From positions 1,612,001-1,676,000 of the forward strand of contig DASXDT010000006.1 in the NCBI GenBank assembly GCA_036490475.1: a stretch of DNA of 64,000 nucleotides, in the 5' to 3' direction. The notes beneath the pieces were generated by a model. The model had not been told where the DNA came from and ran no database searches. It worked only from the letters and a program-made list of their open reading frames with translations. Positions 8,221 through 16,943 of the stretch are shown piece after piece. Source of the DNA: Candidatus Tumulicola sp. Lineage in GTDB: Bacteria > Vulcanimicrobiota > Vulcanimicrobiia > Vulcanimicrobiales > Vulcanimicrobiaceae. Each line of letters opens with the position of its first letter. Position 1 is the first letter of the stretch. The position numbers and the translations under genes are program-made.

Positions 8221-9699
8221 ATGCGCGGAATCGGCAAGTCGTTTCCCGGCGTTCGCGCGCTAAACGACGTTTCGCTCGAATTACGCACCGGCGAAGTGCT
8301 GGCGCTGGCGGGTGAAAACGGCGCGGGCAAATCGACCTTGATGAAAATATTGTCCGGCGCACAGCGCGCCGACGAGGGCAGCATTTTCGTCGACGGCACG
8401 CAGGCGCAGATCGATTCGCCGCGCGACGCGGAGCGGTTTGGGATCGGCATGATCTATCAGGAGTTCACGCTGGTACCGCAACTCGATGTGGCCGAAAATA
8501 TCGGACTCGGTAACGAGCCGACGCACGCGCTACTCATCGACCGCCGAGCGTTGCGCGAAAAGGCCAAGCGGGCGTTGGACGAACTCGGCCTTCAGTTGCC
8601 GCTCGACGTGCCGGCCGAACGGTTGTCGATCGGACAGCAACAGGTCGTCGAAATCGCCAAAGCGCTCGCACGCAAGGCGCGCATCATCGTGATGGACGAA
8701 CCGACCGCGGCGCTCACCGACCGCGAGATCGAGGGATTGTTTGCCATCGTCGCGCGGCTCAAGGCGGCCGGAGCCGGCATCATCTACATCTCTCATCGCA
8801 TGGACGAACTGCCGCGTATCGCCGATCGCATCGCGGTGCTACGCGATGGCGCGATCGTCGAAACCCGCGCCACCGCTGCGTTTCCGCGCGACGAGATCGT
8901 GCGGGCGATGGTCGGGCGCCAACTGAGCTCGTATTTTCCCGAGATTCCGCCGCTCGATTCGGACGCTCCGGTCGTTCTCGACGTGCAACACGTTCGTAGC
9001 GGGCCGCTCGTTCGCGACGTGAGCTTCGCCGTCCGTTCGGGTGAGATCGTCGCGTTGGCCGGATTGATCGGCGCCGGTCGCACCGAAATCTTGCGCTCGA
9101 TCGCGGGCGCCGACCGGCGAGAAGCCGGAAGCATCGCGGTCGACGGTAAGCCGGTCGCGGCCAAGAACCCATCCGGCGCGATCCACGCCGGCATCGCGTT
9201 TATCACCGAGGATCGCAAGGCGCAGGGCTTGGTGTTGGGAATGACCGTCCGCGAAAATGTGACGCTGGCGCACTTGGGTGAGTTCGTCGGCGCGGATCGC
9301 TTGATCGATCGCGAGCGCGAGCGGTCGACGGCCAAAACCGAAATCGCATCGTTGCACATTCGTACCACCGGCACCGAGCAGCTGGTGGGAACTCTCTCGG
9401 GCGGCAATCAACAAAAAGTCGTGCTGGCGAAATGGCTTTTGGGAAAGGCGCGCGTGTTTTTATTCGACGAGCCCACCCGCGGAATCGACGTGGGCGCGAA
9501 GGCCGAGATTTACGGTCTGATGTTGCAGCTCGCGGCGCGTGGCGCGGCGATCGTAATGGTTTCGAGCGACTTGCCCGAAGTGCTTGGCATGTCACACCGT
9601 ATTCTGGTGGTTCGCGGCGGCGCCATCGTGGCCGAGTTCGCGCGCAGCGACGCTTCGGCCGAACGAGTGATCGCGATCGCGACCGGAGCCGCGGCATGA
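8221..9699 (+). CDS. rbsA: ribose-type ABC transporter double ATPase (RbsA-like)
   Basis: The protein contains two complete nucleotide-binding domains. The first has Walker A GENGAGKST at residues 31-39, an LSIGQQQ signature and Walker B IIVMDEP. The second begins near residue 250, has a degenerate P-loop region (GLIGAGRTEIL), signature LSGGNQQ and Walker B VFLFDEP; this asymmetry is normal for the family. The first conserved strand (PLLEMRGIGKSF) begins upstream of the ATG at 8221, so the true start is probably earlier. No ATG, GTG or TTG is available in frame between the preceding stop and 8221; ATT at 8176 (overlapping that stop) or 8188, or CTG at 8212, are the only candidates. It energises sugar uptake with the neighbouring permease. 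Confidence 0.92.
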   Translation: MRGIGKSFPGVRALNDVSLELRTGEVLALAGENGAGKSTLMKILSGAQRADEGSIFVDGTQAQIDSPRDAERFGIGMIYQEFTLVPQLDVAENIGLGNEPTHALLIDRRALREKAKRALDELGLQLPLDVPAERLSIGQQQVVEIAKALARKARIIVMDEPTAALTDREIEGLFAIVARLKAAGAGIIYISHRMDELPRIADRIAVLRDGAIVETRATAAFPRDEIVRAMVGRQLSSYFPEIPPLDSDAPVVLDVQHVRSGPLVRDVSFAVRSGEIVALAGLIGAGRTEILRSIAGADRREAGSIAVDGKPVAAKNPSGAIHAGIAFITEDRKAQGLVLGMTVRENVTLAHLGEFVGADRLIDRERERSTAKTEIASLHIRTTGTEQLVGTLSGGNQQKVVLAKWLLGKARVFLFDEPTRGIDVGAKAEIYGLMLQLAARGAAIVMVSSDLPEVLGMSHRILVVRGGAIVAEFARSDASAERVIAIATGAAA

Positions 9700-10703
9700 A
9701 CCCGGCGGCACGTCGAAACTACTGGCTGCGATTCGCCGGTGCGATCGTACTCTTCGTCATCATCGTTATGGTCGTCGACGTTTCGACGCACGGTGCGTTT
9801 CTGCAACCGGCCAACATCGTGCGCGTGCTGCGACAGATCACCTACAACTGCATCCTCGGCGTCGGGCAAACGTTCGTCATCGTGACCGGTGGCATCGATC
9901 TCTCGGTTGGCTCGTTGGTGGCGCTGACCGGCGTTGTGGCGGCGCTGTTCGCCAACTCGCTCCACCTCAGCGGATTTGCGCTGATCGCTTCGACGCTCGT
10001 GGTGACGGTGGCGGTCGGCGCCGTCGCCGGCTGGATCAACGCATTGCCGGTCGTGCGGCTCGGGCTCCCTCCGTTTATCACGACGCTCGCGATGCTCCAA
10101 ATGGCACTGGGTCTGTCGTTCATTTTGTCGCACGGCCGTCCGGTGGCGCTGCAGAGCAGCGCGTTTGCGAATACCGGGATCGGGTCGTTCTTCGGCGGAG
10201 TGACGTCGGCGCTCCATTTACCCAGCATTCCGATTCCGGTCGTGTGGATGCTCGCGATCGTGGCGGTCGCGTCGGTGTTGTTGATGCGCACTCGGTTCGG
10301 ACGCTACGTGTTCGCGATCGGCGGCAACGAAGAAGCCGCGCGTCTCGCCGGCATCAACGTGGCGCGCGTGAAAACGCTCGTGTACGTGATTAGCGGCGGC
10401 TGCGCGGCGGTCGTCGGTTTCTTGTATATGGCGCTGTTTTCGTCGGGTTCGCCGCAGACCGGCACGGGCGACGAACTGCTGGAGTCGATTGCGGCCGTCG
10501 TCGTCGGCGGAACCAGTTTAGCCGGCGGGCGCGGCAGCATCGTGGGCACGTTTTTCGGCGCCTTGCTGATCGGCGTGCTGTACAACGCGATGAACCTTCT
10601 GGGCGTCGATTCCTACCTGCAGAAGATCGTGCTGGGTGCCGTGATTCTGCTCGCCGTCGTCCTCGACGGCGAAGTGCGAAAGCGAGTGCTCAAGAGCGGC
10701 TAG
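9696..10703 (+). CDS. rbsC: ribose-type ABC transporter permease (RbsC-like)
   Basis: A 335-residue membrane protein of the BPD_transp_2 family with 8-10 hydrophobic segments. Family marks are QTFVIVTGGIDLSVGS in the second segment, VVRLGLPPFITTLAML, the cytoplasmic EAARLAGINV coupling loop, and GGTSLAGGRG near the end. The start ATG overlaps the ATPase stop (ATGA), indicating translational coupling. It forms the inner-membrane channel of the importer. The gene ends 6 nt from the convergent secreted-protein gene, leaving no room for a conventional terminator between them. Confidence 0.95.
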   Translation: MNPAARRNYWLRFAGAIVLFVIIVMVVDVSTHGAFLQPANIVRVLRQITYNCILGVGQTFVIVTGGIDLSVGSLVALTGVVAALFANSLHLSGFALIASTLVVTVAVGAVAGWINALPVVRLGLPPFITTLAMLQMALGLSFILSHGRPVALQSSAFANTGIGSFFGGVTSALHLPSIPIPVVWMLAIVAVASVLLMRTRFGRYVFAIGGNEEAARLAGINVARVKTLVYVISGGCAAVVGFLYMALFSSGSPQTGTGDELLESIAAVVVGGTSLAGGRGSIVGTFFGALLIGVLYNAMNLLGVDSYLQKIVLGAVILLAVVLDGEVRKRVLKSG

Positions 10704-10709
10704 ACGCCG

Positions 10710-11378
10710 CTAGAACGGAAAGTCGTTCTGCGTGAAGCCGTTGTTGGTTTTGAGATTGTCGACGATTTGATCCAAAACGATCTGGTTGCCCTGATATAAG
10801 ATCTGGCGGACCGGCCAATGCGTCACTTGCGAGAAGTACAGAATCTGCTCGCTGATGCCGTCGTCGCCCGACGGGTTGGCGACCTTGAGATCGATACGAT
10901 CGGTCGCTACGCCGTCGATCTTGCCACCCGGCGCCTGCGTGAGCGTGCCGGGCGTCTTCAGATACGTGAGCACGACGTTCTGTAACAAGCCTTCCGGCAT
11001 CGTGATGCCGCGCAGCGAGAGCGCGCGCGGGTCGGTCAGCGAAATCTTCAAATGAATGCCCGAGAAGAAGCCGCCTTGATGACCGCTGACCTGATCGCCG
11101 CCGGTCCATACCCCGCCCGAGCCTTTGTCGTCTCCCGACTGGATCAAGGTTTTGATGAAATGCGGTTTCATAAACCAGTATTCGTACACGCGATTTTGCG
11201 AACGGTCACCCTTGACCTCATGTACGTGAATGATGCAGTGGTAATCGTTGGTCGCCGCAAAGGCCTGATCGAACGCCGTGATGGCAGGAACGATGGCGTT
11301 GTCGGCACGTGCCGCGGGCGTCGCGACGGCAAATACCATCAGCGCGAACGAACAGACGGCGGCGAACGGACGATTCAA
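10710..11378 (-). CDS. secreted LolA/DUF1571-like protein
   Basis: A 222-residue protein with a Sec signal peptide and a probable signal peptidase I site after ARA (about residue 25). The mature chain alternates strands around a central helix, with segments such as YHCIIHVHEVKG, EYWFMKPHFIKT, DRIDLKV and EQILYFSQ. These recall outer-membrane lipoprotein-sorting (LolA) or DUF1571 proteins, which bind lipid or lipoprotein acyl chains; this assignment is tentative. TTG is the start, preceded by AGGAGG with a 7-nt spacer. It follows the UspA-type gene by 27 nt and is the last gene of the long minus-strand run. Confidence 0.65.
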   Translation of the reverse strand: MNRPFAAVCSFALMVFAVATPAARADNAIVPAITAFDQAFAATNDYHCIIHVHEVKGDRSQNRVYEYWFMKPHFIKTLIQSGDDKGSGGVWTGGDQVSGHQGGFFSGIHLKISLTDPRALSLRGITMPEGLLQNVVLTYLKTPGTLTQAPGGKIDGVATDRIDLKVANPSGDDGISEQILYFSQVTHWPVRQILYQGNQIVLDQIVDNLKTNNGFTQNDFPF

Positions 11379-11405
11379 CGGGAGTCCTCCTACAGGTGGG
11401 CGACG

Positions 11406-12005
11406 TCAGGCAAGCTCTTCTCCGAAGAGCTTGCCATGCTTTCCTTCGACCCCGATGAGGACGTCGCATTTGGCGTCGGCGGCGATCTCCTGAATCGCGG
11501 TGCCGAGACGGGCGCCGGCGTACTTCCCTTCTAGATACGAGCCGAGGATGAGCAGATCGGCTTTTTCGCGCTTGGCGATTTCGATCACGGCTTCGGACGT
11601 GGCTCGAGTCTTCACGGTTTCCGTTCGCAGGTTGACGTTATTTTCGTTGGCGATCGTTTCGGCCGCGCCAAGGGCATCCAGCGCCGCTCGCTCTTCATCG
11701 GGCATTTCGGCGTCGGGTGGGAGCGTGCGCGGCACCTCGATGACGTAGAGTGCTAACAACTCCGAGCGTTCGCCACGCGCCAGTTTTACGGCCAGCGCCA
11801 TCATGTGCCGCGAATTAATTTCCGGTGAAAACACCACGATGATGCTGCCGACCATTTGCTTGACCTCGCGCGTGGTCTGCGCCGCCATCTTTTGCACTTG
11901 CGACTCGGGCGGGTGGAGCATCCAATAGAGCACTGCGCCGATGCTGCAGGCGATTAGGAGCGCGACGACCGCGCCGATCGGATCGACGTGTACCGAAGCG
12001 TTCAT
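11406..12005 (-). CDS. membrane-anchored universal stress protein (UspA domain)
   Basis: A 199-residue protein. One N-terminal transmembrane helix (about 10-30, VALLIACSIGAVLYWML) is followed by a UspA domain: GSIIVVFSPEIN strand, LLALYVIEVP, and the ATP-binding-type LGSYLEGKYAGARLGTAIQEI loop close to the canonical G-2x-G-9x-G(S/T) pattern. A membrane tether on a Usp domain is unusual; most are soluble. The start overlaps the stop of the upstream 68-aa gene as ATGA. Together with that gene and the amino-acid permease it forms a translationally coupled trio, so it may regulate the permease. Soluble Usp domains fused to or encoded with transporters are known in other families. Confidence 0.82.
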   Translation of the reverse strand: MNASVHVDPIGAVVALLIACSIGAVLYWMLHPPESQVQKMAAQTTREVKQMVGSIIVVFSPEINSRHMMALAVKLARGERSELLALYVIEVPRTLPPDAEMPDEERAALDALGAAETIANENNVNLRTETVKTRATSEAVIEIAKREKADLLILGSYLEGKYAGARLGTAIQEIAADAKCDVLIGVEGKHGKLFGEELA

Positions 12006-12208
12006 CGGCGCTGCGCGTTGCGCGCGAGGTACGCGAGCGCGATCCGGTAGCTGCCGAGCGCGACCATGGCGCCACCTAACGCGAGGCCGGGAATCGCTTG
12101 CGCGTACGAACCACTCGCGACAACCGCCGTAATCACTCGGACGAGGAGAAACGCGCCGCACACCGCGATCAGGCCGGCCAGGGCGAGGCGGATCGCGACG
12201 ATCGTCAT
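12002..12208 (-). CDS. small two-helix membrane protein
   Basis: This 68-residue protein has two hydrophobic segments (about 5-27 and 36-60) and a basic C-terminal tail (LARNAQRR). It overlaps both neighbours by 4 nt (ATGA on each side), lying between the amino-acid permease and the tethered UspA protein, which argues strongly that it is a real gene. No family was recognised. By position it is most likely an accessory subunit or assembly factor of the permease. Confidence 0.72.
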   Translation of the reverse strand: MTIVAIRLALAGLIAVCGAFLLVRVITAVVASGSYAQAIPGLALGGAMVALGSYRIALAYLARNAQRR

Positions 12209-13824
12209 TGCGGCAGCGCAGCCGCTTTGCGCGCGTCGCTGGCTTTGACGTTGGCGATGTACTCGTCCATCAGCTCTAACTCGCCCGCATCGCGAAGGAT
12301 GTCGGTTTGTTGCGCGCGCCAGTTACGCTGCTCGGAGCCCAACACCGGAAGATTGCGGCGTCGCCGGTAGATGAAGTACGCGACCAATCCCAGCACGAGC
12401 CAGCTGGGGCCGGCGACGCGGCCGATCGGATGCGTGAACAGCGTAAACACCAGAATCGAAAAAATTCCGAAAAACCCGATGACCGCAACCAACGGAAACT
12501 CCGCGCGCTCGCCTTTTACCATGATCGGCAGGTTGAATGGAATTTTAAACTTGCGTGGGCTCAGCGGATCGTTGAGGCGCAGCGCGATCAACGCCAAGAA
12601 GACGAACGAATAGCTGGTGGCGGCACCGAAGGCGTAGAGATCCGCCAAAAAGTCGAGACCGGTTTCGTGACGGAAGAAGTGCGCGTACAGTGTCATCGCG
12701 CCCGGATACAGCGATGGGAACGAGGCGAAGAGAAGCTCCAGAATCGCCACGCCGCAAAAGGCTGCGATCGAAACGGCCGGCGTGCGAAACTTCGGATGGA
12801 CGCGTTGAAAAAGCGACGGCAGCAGATTCGACCGGCTCATCGCGTAGGCGATGCGCGAACTTCCGAAGATACCCGAGTTGGACGAGATCAGCAGCAGCAC
12901 CGCACCGAGCAGCGGAACGTAGAGCGCGGCGATCGCGCCGAAATACGGGATCTGTGCCGCTAAGAGCGCTACGGCCTTACCCTGGTTGTCGCCGTTGTTC
13001 GGAAAAATTTGCCAGAACTGCATCGGGTGGCCGGCCGCGTCGTGAATCGGATGCCACGGCTGCATGCCCAGCGCGAGGTTGGAATAAGCCAGCGCAAAGA
13101 TCAGGATCGTGAGAATCAGCGAGATCGACGTACGAGGGATGATGCTGGCCGGACGTTGCGTCTCTTGCGCTGCTTGCGAGATCGACTCTAGGCCGACGAA
13201 CGAAATGATGGCCAGCGACGTGCCCAGCATCAAATGGTACGGCGACGGCCAGCTGACGTGCATCGTATGCAGCAGCAACTCCGGCCGGAACGCGAACAAG
13301 AAGCCGAAACACAAGATCAGCGATTCGCTGACCACGTCCAATGCCGATACGATGCCGTTAAAAGCGGTGCTCTCGCGTACGCCGATCACGTTGAGCAGCG
13401 CCAATCCAACGATCAGTCCCAGCGTCACACCGAAATGCACCCACGGATGCAGCGATCCGGTGAACGCCGGAATCAGTTGGCTCATGTAGTCGACGCACGT
13501 CCAGGCGAACAGCGTTACATCGATGGTGAAATCGAGCAATACCGCCCAGCCCGCGATAAACCCGAAGATGTCGCCCAAGCCGCGCAGCACGAAGTACTGG
13601 CCGCCACCCGCGACCGGATACGTCGCTGCCAGTTCGGTATAGGCGAGACCGATGCAGACGTAGACGATGCCCGCAAACAAAAACGCGACGTTGGTCGCGC
13701 CGGCGGCGGCTGCCAATACGAGGCCGAGTCCGACAAAAATATCGGCCCCGACGTCGGAGTAACCCCACGAAAACGAACCCCACGGGGTTACAGAGCGGCG
13801 TAGTTCGGGTTTGGAGGCGGGCAC
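12205..13824 (-). CDS. APC-family amino-acid permease
   Basis: A 539-residue, 12-helix amino acid-polyamine-organocation transporter. The first helix carries the family signature with GADIFVGLG; then come AGIVYVCIGLAYTELAATYPVAGG in the second and third helices and SFVGLESISQAAQETQRP in helix 6. The cytoplasmic C-terminal tail is about 60 residues. Members import cationic or neutral amino acids by proton symport or exchange; the substrate cannot be fixed here. The start is GTG with AAGGGA 6 nt upstream, 9 nt after the yraN stop. It is coupled to the 68-aa protein and the UspA protein behind it. Confidence 0.92.
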   Translation of the reverse strand: MPASKPELRRSVTPWGSFSWGYSDVGADIFVGLGLVLAAAAGATNVAFLFAGIVYVCIGLAYTELAATYPVAGGGQYFVLRGLGDIFGFIAGWAVLLDFTIDVTLFAWTCVDYMSQLIPAFTGSLHPWVHFGVTLGLIVGLALLNVIGVRESTAFNGIVSALDVVSESLILCFGFLFAFRPELLLHTMHVSWPSPYHLMLGTSLAIISFVGLESISQAAQETQRPASIIPRTSISLILTILIFALAYSNLALGMQPWHPIHDAAGHPMQFWQIFPNNGDNQGKAVALLAAQIPYFGAIAALYVPLLGAVLLLISSNSGIFGSSRIAYAMSRSNLLPSLFQRVHPKFRTPAVSIAAFCGVAILELLFASFPSLYPGAMTLYAHFFRHETGLDFLADLYAFGAATSYSFVFLALIALRLNDPLSPRKFKIPFNLPIMVKGERAEFPLVAVIGFFGIFSILVFTLFTHPIGRVAGPSWLVLGLVAYFIYRRRRNLPVLGSEQRNWRAQQTDILRDAGELELMDEYIANVKASDARKAAALPQ

Positions 13825-13833
13825 GAGATTCCC

Positions 13834-14178
13834 TTAAAAGGCGTCGCGCAGCAGCCGAACGTGTCCGGCATCGAACGCGACGATGTCGAAGCGCATGCTC
13901 CGGCCGGGAGCGACGATCTGTGCGTAGTCGGCCGCGATGCGCCGCAGCGTGCGGCGCTTGCGCGCATCGACCGAGGCGACGGCCGAACCATACGACTTGC
14001 CGTCGCGGCGCCGAACCTCGACGATCACCAGCGTGCTGCCGTCCAAGCAGACCGCGTCGATTTCGCCGCCCGGCACCCGGACGTTGCGCTCGAGCACGCG
14101 GTACCCGCACGACGTAAGAAATTGAACGGCGGCATCTTCTCCGGCACGGCCCTTCTCGGTGCGGCTAAACGTTTTCAC
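13834..14178 (-). CDS. yraN: YraN/UPF0102 family endonuclease-like protein
   Basis: A 114-residue protein with the restriction-endonuclease-like fold of the YraN family. It has the conserved N-terminal KGRAGEDAAVQFL, the RNVRVPGGEID acidic position, and VIVEVRRRDGKSYGSAVASVDARK. These give the E-x(n)-D-ExR(K) arrangement of PD-(D/E)XK enzymes. The biological role of the family is unsettled. The gene starts with GTG inside the end of rnhB (14-nt overlap). The rnhB-yraN order is common in bacteria, and the pair is the expected tail of a trmD-rplS-lepB-ylqF-rnhB block. Confidence 0.92.
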   Translation of the reverse strand: MKTFSRTEKGRAGEDAAVQFLTSCGYRVLERNVRVPGGEIDAVCLDGSTLVIVEVRRRDGKSYGSAVASVDARKRRTLRRIAADYAQIVAPGRSMRFDIVAFDAGHVRLLRDAF

Positions 14179-14860
14179 GTTCCTCTGCGAAGTCCAGCGC
14201 TAACTGCGCGTCGCGAACGCGCGCCCAGCCGGCGCGGTGATGAACGCTCGGGCCGTGTTCCCGTAACGCGACGATGTGTTCGGGCGTAGCGTAGCCTTTG
14301 TGATGCGCGAATCCGTAGCGATCGTCTTCGCGATCGAGTTCGACTAACAGCGCATCGCGGTAGACCTTCGCGACGATCGATGCCGCTGCCACGATCGCGC
14401 AACGCGCGTCGCCACGAATCAGCGGTTCTTGCGGCCCGGCATACGAACGAATCCGCACCGCGTCGGTGATCAAATATTCGGGCGCGCACCAGAGCGCCCC
14501 GATCGCCCGTTCCATCGCCAGCACGCTAGCCCAATAGATGTTGAGCCGGTCGATCTCGGCCACGCTGCACACGCCGACGCCCCATGCGACCGCGCTGGTT
14601 TTTACGATTTCTGCGATCTCGATACGCAGCTCCGGACGAACTTGCTTGGAATCGTTGAGACCGCGAATGAACAACGGTTTCGACGCGACGACGCAGGCCG
14701 CGACGACCGGTCCGGCCAGCGGTCCGCGTCCCACTTCGTCGACGCCGGCAACCAGCGTAAAGCCCTTTTCGCGCGCGGCCGATTCGAACTGATGCATCCG
14801 GTGCAGCCGCCGGCGCTCGCGCTCGTAAGCGTTCTTCGTCTTACGTTGCTTTGGGTTCAT
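14165..14860 (-). CDS. rnhB: ribonuclease HII
   Basis: A 231-residue type 2 RNase H that cleaves the RNA strand of RNA-DNA hybrids and single ribonucleotides embedded in DNA. The signature GVDEVGRGPLAGPV (about 40-53) supplies the first Asp-Glu pair of the DEDD active site. GLNDSKQV follows, then the second Asp in LITDAV and the later SIVAKVYRD block. An extra basic N-terminus of about 30 residues is present and may be extended relative to compact homologues. The start overlaps the end of ylqF by 20 nt. Confidence 0.95.
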   Translation of the reverse strand: MNPKQRKTKNAYERERRRLHRMHQFESAAREKGFTLVAGVDEVGRGPLAGPVVAACVVASKPLFIRGLNDSKQVRPELRIEIAEIVKTSAVAWGVGVCSVAEIDRLNIYWASVLAMERAIGALWCAPEYLITDAVRIRSYAGPQEPLIRGDARCAIVAAASIVAKVYRDALLVELDREDDRYGFAHHKGYATPEHIVALREHGPSVHHRAGWARVRDAQLALDFAEERENV

Positions 14861-15644
14861 CGACCACTTCGAACGTCAATCGTCCGAACGTCCCTTCGTT
14901 GAGCGTGCGCATGTACGCCGTCGCGGCATTGTGCAAATCGTACTCGCCGCCGCGTCGCACGAAACCGCGAGCGCGGGCGAACTCCGCCAGATCGGGTATC
15001 GATGTTTTGCCGTGCTCGGTCGCCCAGGAGTGAAATGCGGCGACCACCTCTTCGGCATCGAATCGGTCGCGCGGCACTGCATTGGAGATAGCGAGTTTCC
15101 ACTGCGCGTCGGGCGTCGCGATCTTCGGCACGAGAATGCCGGGCGTGTCCATCAGTTCGATGCCGGGTGCGAGCTTGAACCACTGCAATTGCCGCGTGAC
15201 GCCGGCGCGATTTTCGGTTTTTGCGACGCCCTTGCGCAAGAGTGCGTTGACGATCGTGGACTTGCCGGAGTTGGGAAGACCGACGATGAGCGCGCGCGAG
15301 GCTTTACCGGTGCGCCGGATGTCTTCGATCGTTTTACGCAACGTGGTGACGCTGCCGATCGAGCGTCCGTCGACCGCCGCGGCCGAGACGTTCTTTGCGG
15401 CAAACCACTCCAGCCAACGTTTGGTCGCATGCGGATCGGCGAGATCTTCGCGATTGAGCGCTACGAGGTGCGTGCGCGAACCGATCATGCGCAAGAGATC
15501 CGGATTGCGTCCGCTGCGCGGCACGCGGGCGTCGACCACTTCGACGACGGTATCGATCAGCTTGAGGTATTCGGACATGCGGCGCATCGCCGCGACCATA
15601 TGTCCCGGATACCACTGGATGGGACGCTCGAGCTGTGCCGGCAT
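14841..15644 (-). CDS. ylqF: ribosome biogenesis GTPase (YlqF/RbgA)
   Basis: A 267-residue circularly permuted GTPase required for late assembly of the 50S subunit. The N-terminus has the family motif IQWYPGHM. The G motifs come in permuted order: G4 NREDLAD (about 60), then G1 GLPNSGKST (about 120) and G3 DTPG (about 165). The C-terminal domain is the RNA-binding ANTAR-like helical part. The gene starts 3 nt after the third lepB stop; there is no Shine-Dalgarno sequence, so coupling is likely. Confidence 0.94.
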   Translation of the reverse strand: MPAQLERPIQWYPGHMVAAMRRMSEYLKLIDTVVEVVDARVPRSGRNPDLLRMIGSRTHLVALNREDLADPHATKRWLEWFAAKNVSAAAVDGRSIGSVTTLRKTIEDIRRTGKASRALIVGLPNSGKSTIVNALLRKGVAKTENRAGVTRQLQWFKLAPGIELMDTPGILVPKIATPDAQWKLAISNAVPRDRFDAEEVVAAFHSWATEHGKTSIPDLAEFARARGFVRRGGEYDLHNAATAYMRTLNEGTFGRLTFEVVDEPKAT

Positions 15645-15647
15645 CTC

Positions 15648-16157
15648 TTACAGGGTGCCCATATCGGCGGGCGGCCAAATGCCGGCCAGCGCCCGGCCGA
15701 TCAACTGGTCTTCAGGCACCGGGCCGAAGACGCGCGAGTCCTCGCTGCCGGCGCGGTTGTCGCCGAGCACGAACACGTCGCCCTTCGGCACCGTGATGGG
15801 CGCGAACGACCGGCCGTCGGAAAAATGCACGTACGGTTCGGCCAGCGGTGTGCCGCCGATCGAGACGATGCCCCGATCGATGCGAATACGGTCGCCCGGC
15901 AATCCGATCACGCGTTTGATGTACACGGCTCGCGCGCCCTCATCGTGCCGGAATGCGACGATGTCGCCGCGTTTGGGCGCCGCAAATTTATACGCGAAAG
16001 TGTTCACGACAACGTACTCGCCGGACGAAATGTGGGGTGCCATCGAGAGGCCCGAAACTTGCGACGTTCGCACGAAAAATGCGGCGACGATAAGGGCAAG
16101 GACGGCCAGTTGAAATGCGATGTTCGCGAACGACCGCCACGACAGCAATCGGGTCAC
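15648..16157 (-). CDS. lepB: signal peptidase I, third tandem copy (short form)
   Basis: A 169-residue S26 signal peptidase. There is one N-terminal transmembrane segment, catalytic Ser38 in GLSMAPH and Lys81 in YIKRVIG, followed by GDIVAFR-type box C and the GDNR motif VLGDNRAGSEDSR. GTG at 16157 is chosen as start; it lies 20 nt after the previous stop and gives one transmembrane helix at the N-terminus. Compared with the two upstream copies it lacks the second N-terminal helix and about 50 residues of the insert between the Lys and GDNR boxes. It cleaves signal peptides of Sec or Tat substrates at the outer face of the membrane. Confidence 0.88.
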   Translation of the reverse strand: MTRLLSWRSFANIAFQLAVLALIVAAFFVRTSQVSGLSMAPHISSGEYVVVNTFAYKFAAPKRGDIVAFRHDEGARAVYIKRVIGLPGDRIRIDRGIVSIGGTPLAEPYVHFSDGRSFAPITVPKGDVFVLGDNRAGSEDSRVFGPVPEDQLIGRALAGIWPPADMGTL

Positions 16158-16177
16158 GGACGAGGGTGTTCGCGGTG

Positions 16178-16915
16178 CTAGAGGATACGGGCCTGCGAAA
16201 ACGGCCAGAAGATCAAAAACGCGCGGCCGGTGAAGCCGGCCCGGTCGCCCGCACGCGCGCCGGTCGCAAAACGCCCGGTAAGCTGTGCGAATCCCCAGAT
16301 ATGCGAATCTTCGGAATCGTTGCGATTGTCGCCGAACATCATAAAGCAGTTTGCCGGAATACGATCGGGCGCGGTCCACTGCGATTTCGGCGGCACGTTC
16401 GCCGACGATGAATCCAGCCGCTCCCAGTCGCCGCCGATCTCCTTGACGAAGATGCCGTAGTCGCGAATCTGTAAGTCGTACTGCGGTTTTTCTGCGATGT
16501 ACGGTTCGCTGAGCGCGGTGCCGTTCACATAGACCGTGCCGGAGCGCACTTCCAGGCGGTCGCCCGGGCGGCCAATCACTCGCTTGATAAAGTCGTCGGT
16601 CGTCGGTACCGGCGGCGGGAAGACGACGATGTCGCCGCGGTTCGGAGTGTGGAACCGATATTCGAACTTGTCGACCAGCAAGACGTCGTGAATCTGCAGC
16701 GTCGGAACCATCGACGCGGTCGGAATGTAGTAGGTGCGCGCGACGAACGTGATCAGCACCCACGCCGCCAATCCGGCGATGATGAACGGGTCGAGAAACT
16801 CTTTGGCGACGGCCGAGCTTCGACCGCTCGATCCCGCAACGACCGGACGCAGCGATAAGACGATGCGAACGAGCGCGATGACCGCGACGATGATGAGGAG
16901 TTCTTGCGGCGTCAT
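16178..16915 (-). CDS. lepB: signal peptidase I, second tandem copy
   Basis: A 245-residue S26 signal peptidase with two N-terminal hydrophobic stretches. The catalytic Ser68 is in TASMVPTL, the general base Lys111 in FIKRVIGRPGD, and the GDNRNDSEDSH box is near residue 205. The ATG start is followed by TPQELL, which matches the N-terminus deduced for the neighbouring copy. It lies 28 nt behind that copy and 20 nt before the third. Three lepB genes in a row probably process different substrate sets or provide dosage; this cannot be decided from sequence. Confidence 0.93.
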   Translation of the reverse strand: MTPQELLIIVAVIALVRIVLSLRPVVAGSSGRSSAVAKEFLDPFIIAGLAAWVLITFVARTYYIPTASMVPTLQIHDVLLVDKFEYRFHTPNRGDIVVFPPPVPTTDDFIKRVIGRPGDRLEVRSGTVYVNGTALSEPYIAEKPQYDLQIRDYGIFVKEIGGDWERLDSSSANVPPKSQWTAPDRIPANCFMMFGDNRNDSEDSHIWGFAQLTGRFATGARAGDRAGFTGRAFLIFWPFSQARIL

Positions 16916-16943
16916 GACAGGTGCGTCGGGCTTTCCGTTCGGG

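Noticed and set aside
7305-8450. 381-codon minus-strand open frame opposite the sugar-binding protein and ATPase genes
   Set aside because: Both strands are open because of high GC; the plus strand carries clear family motifs and the minus product has none.
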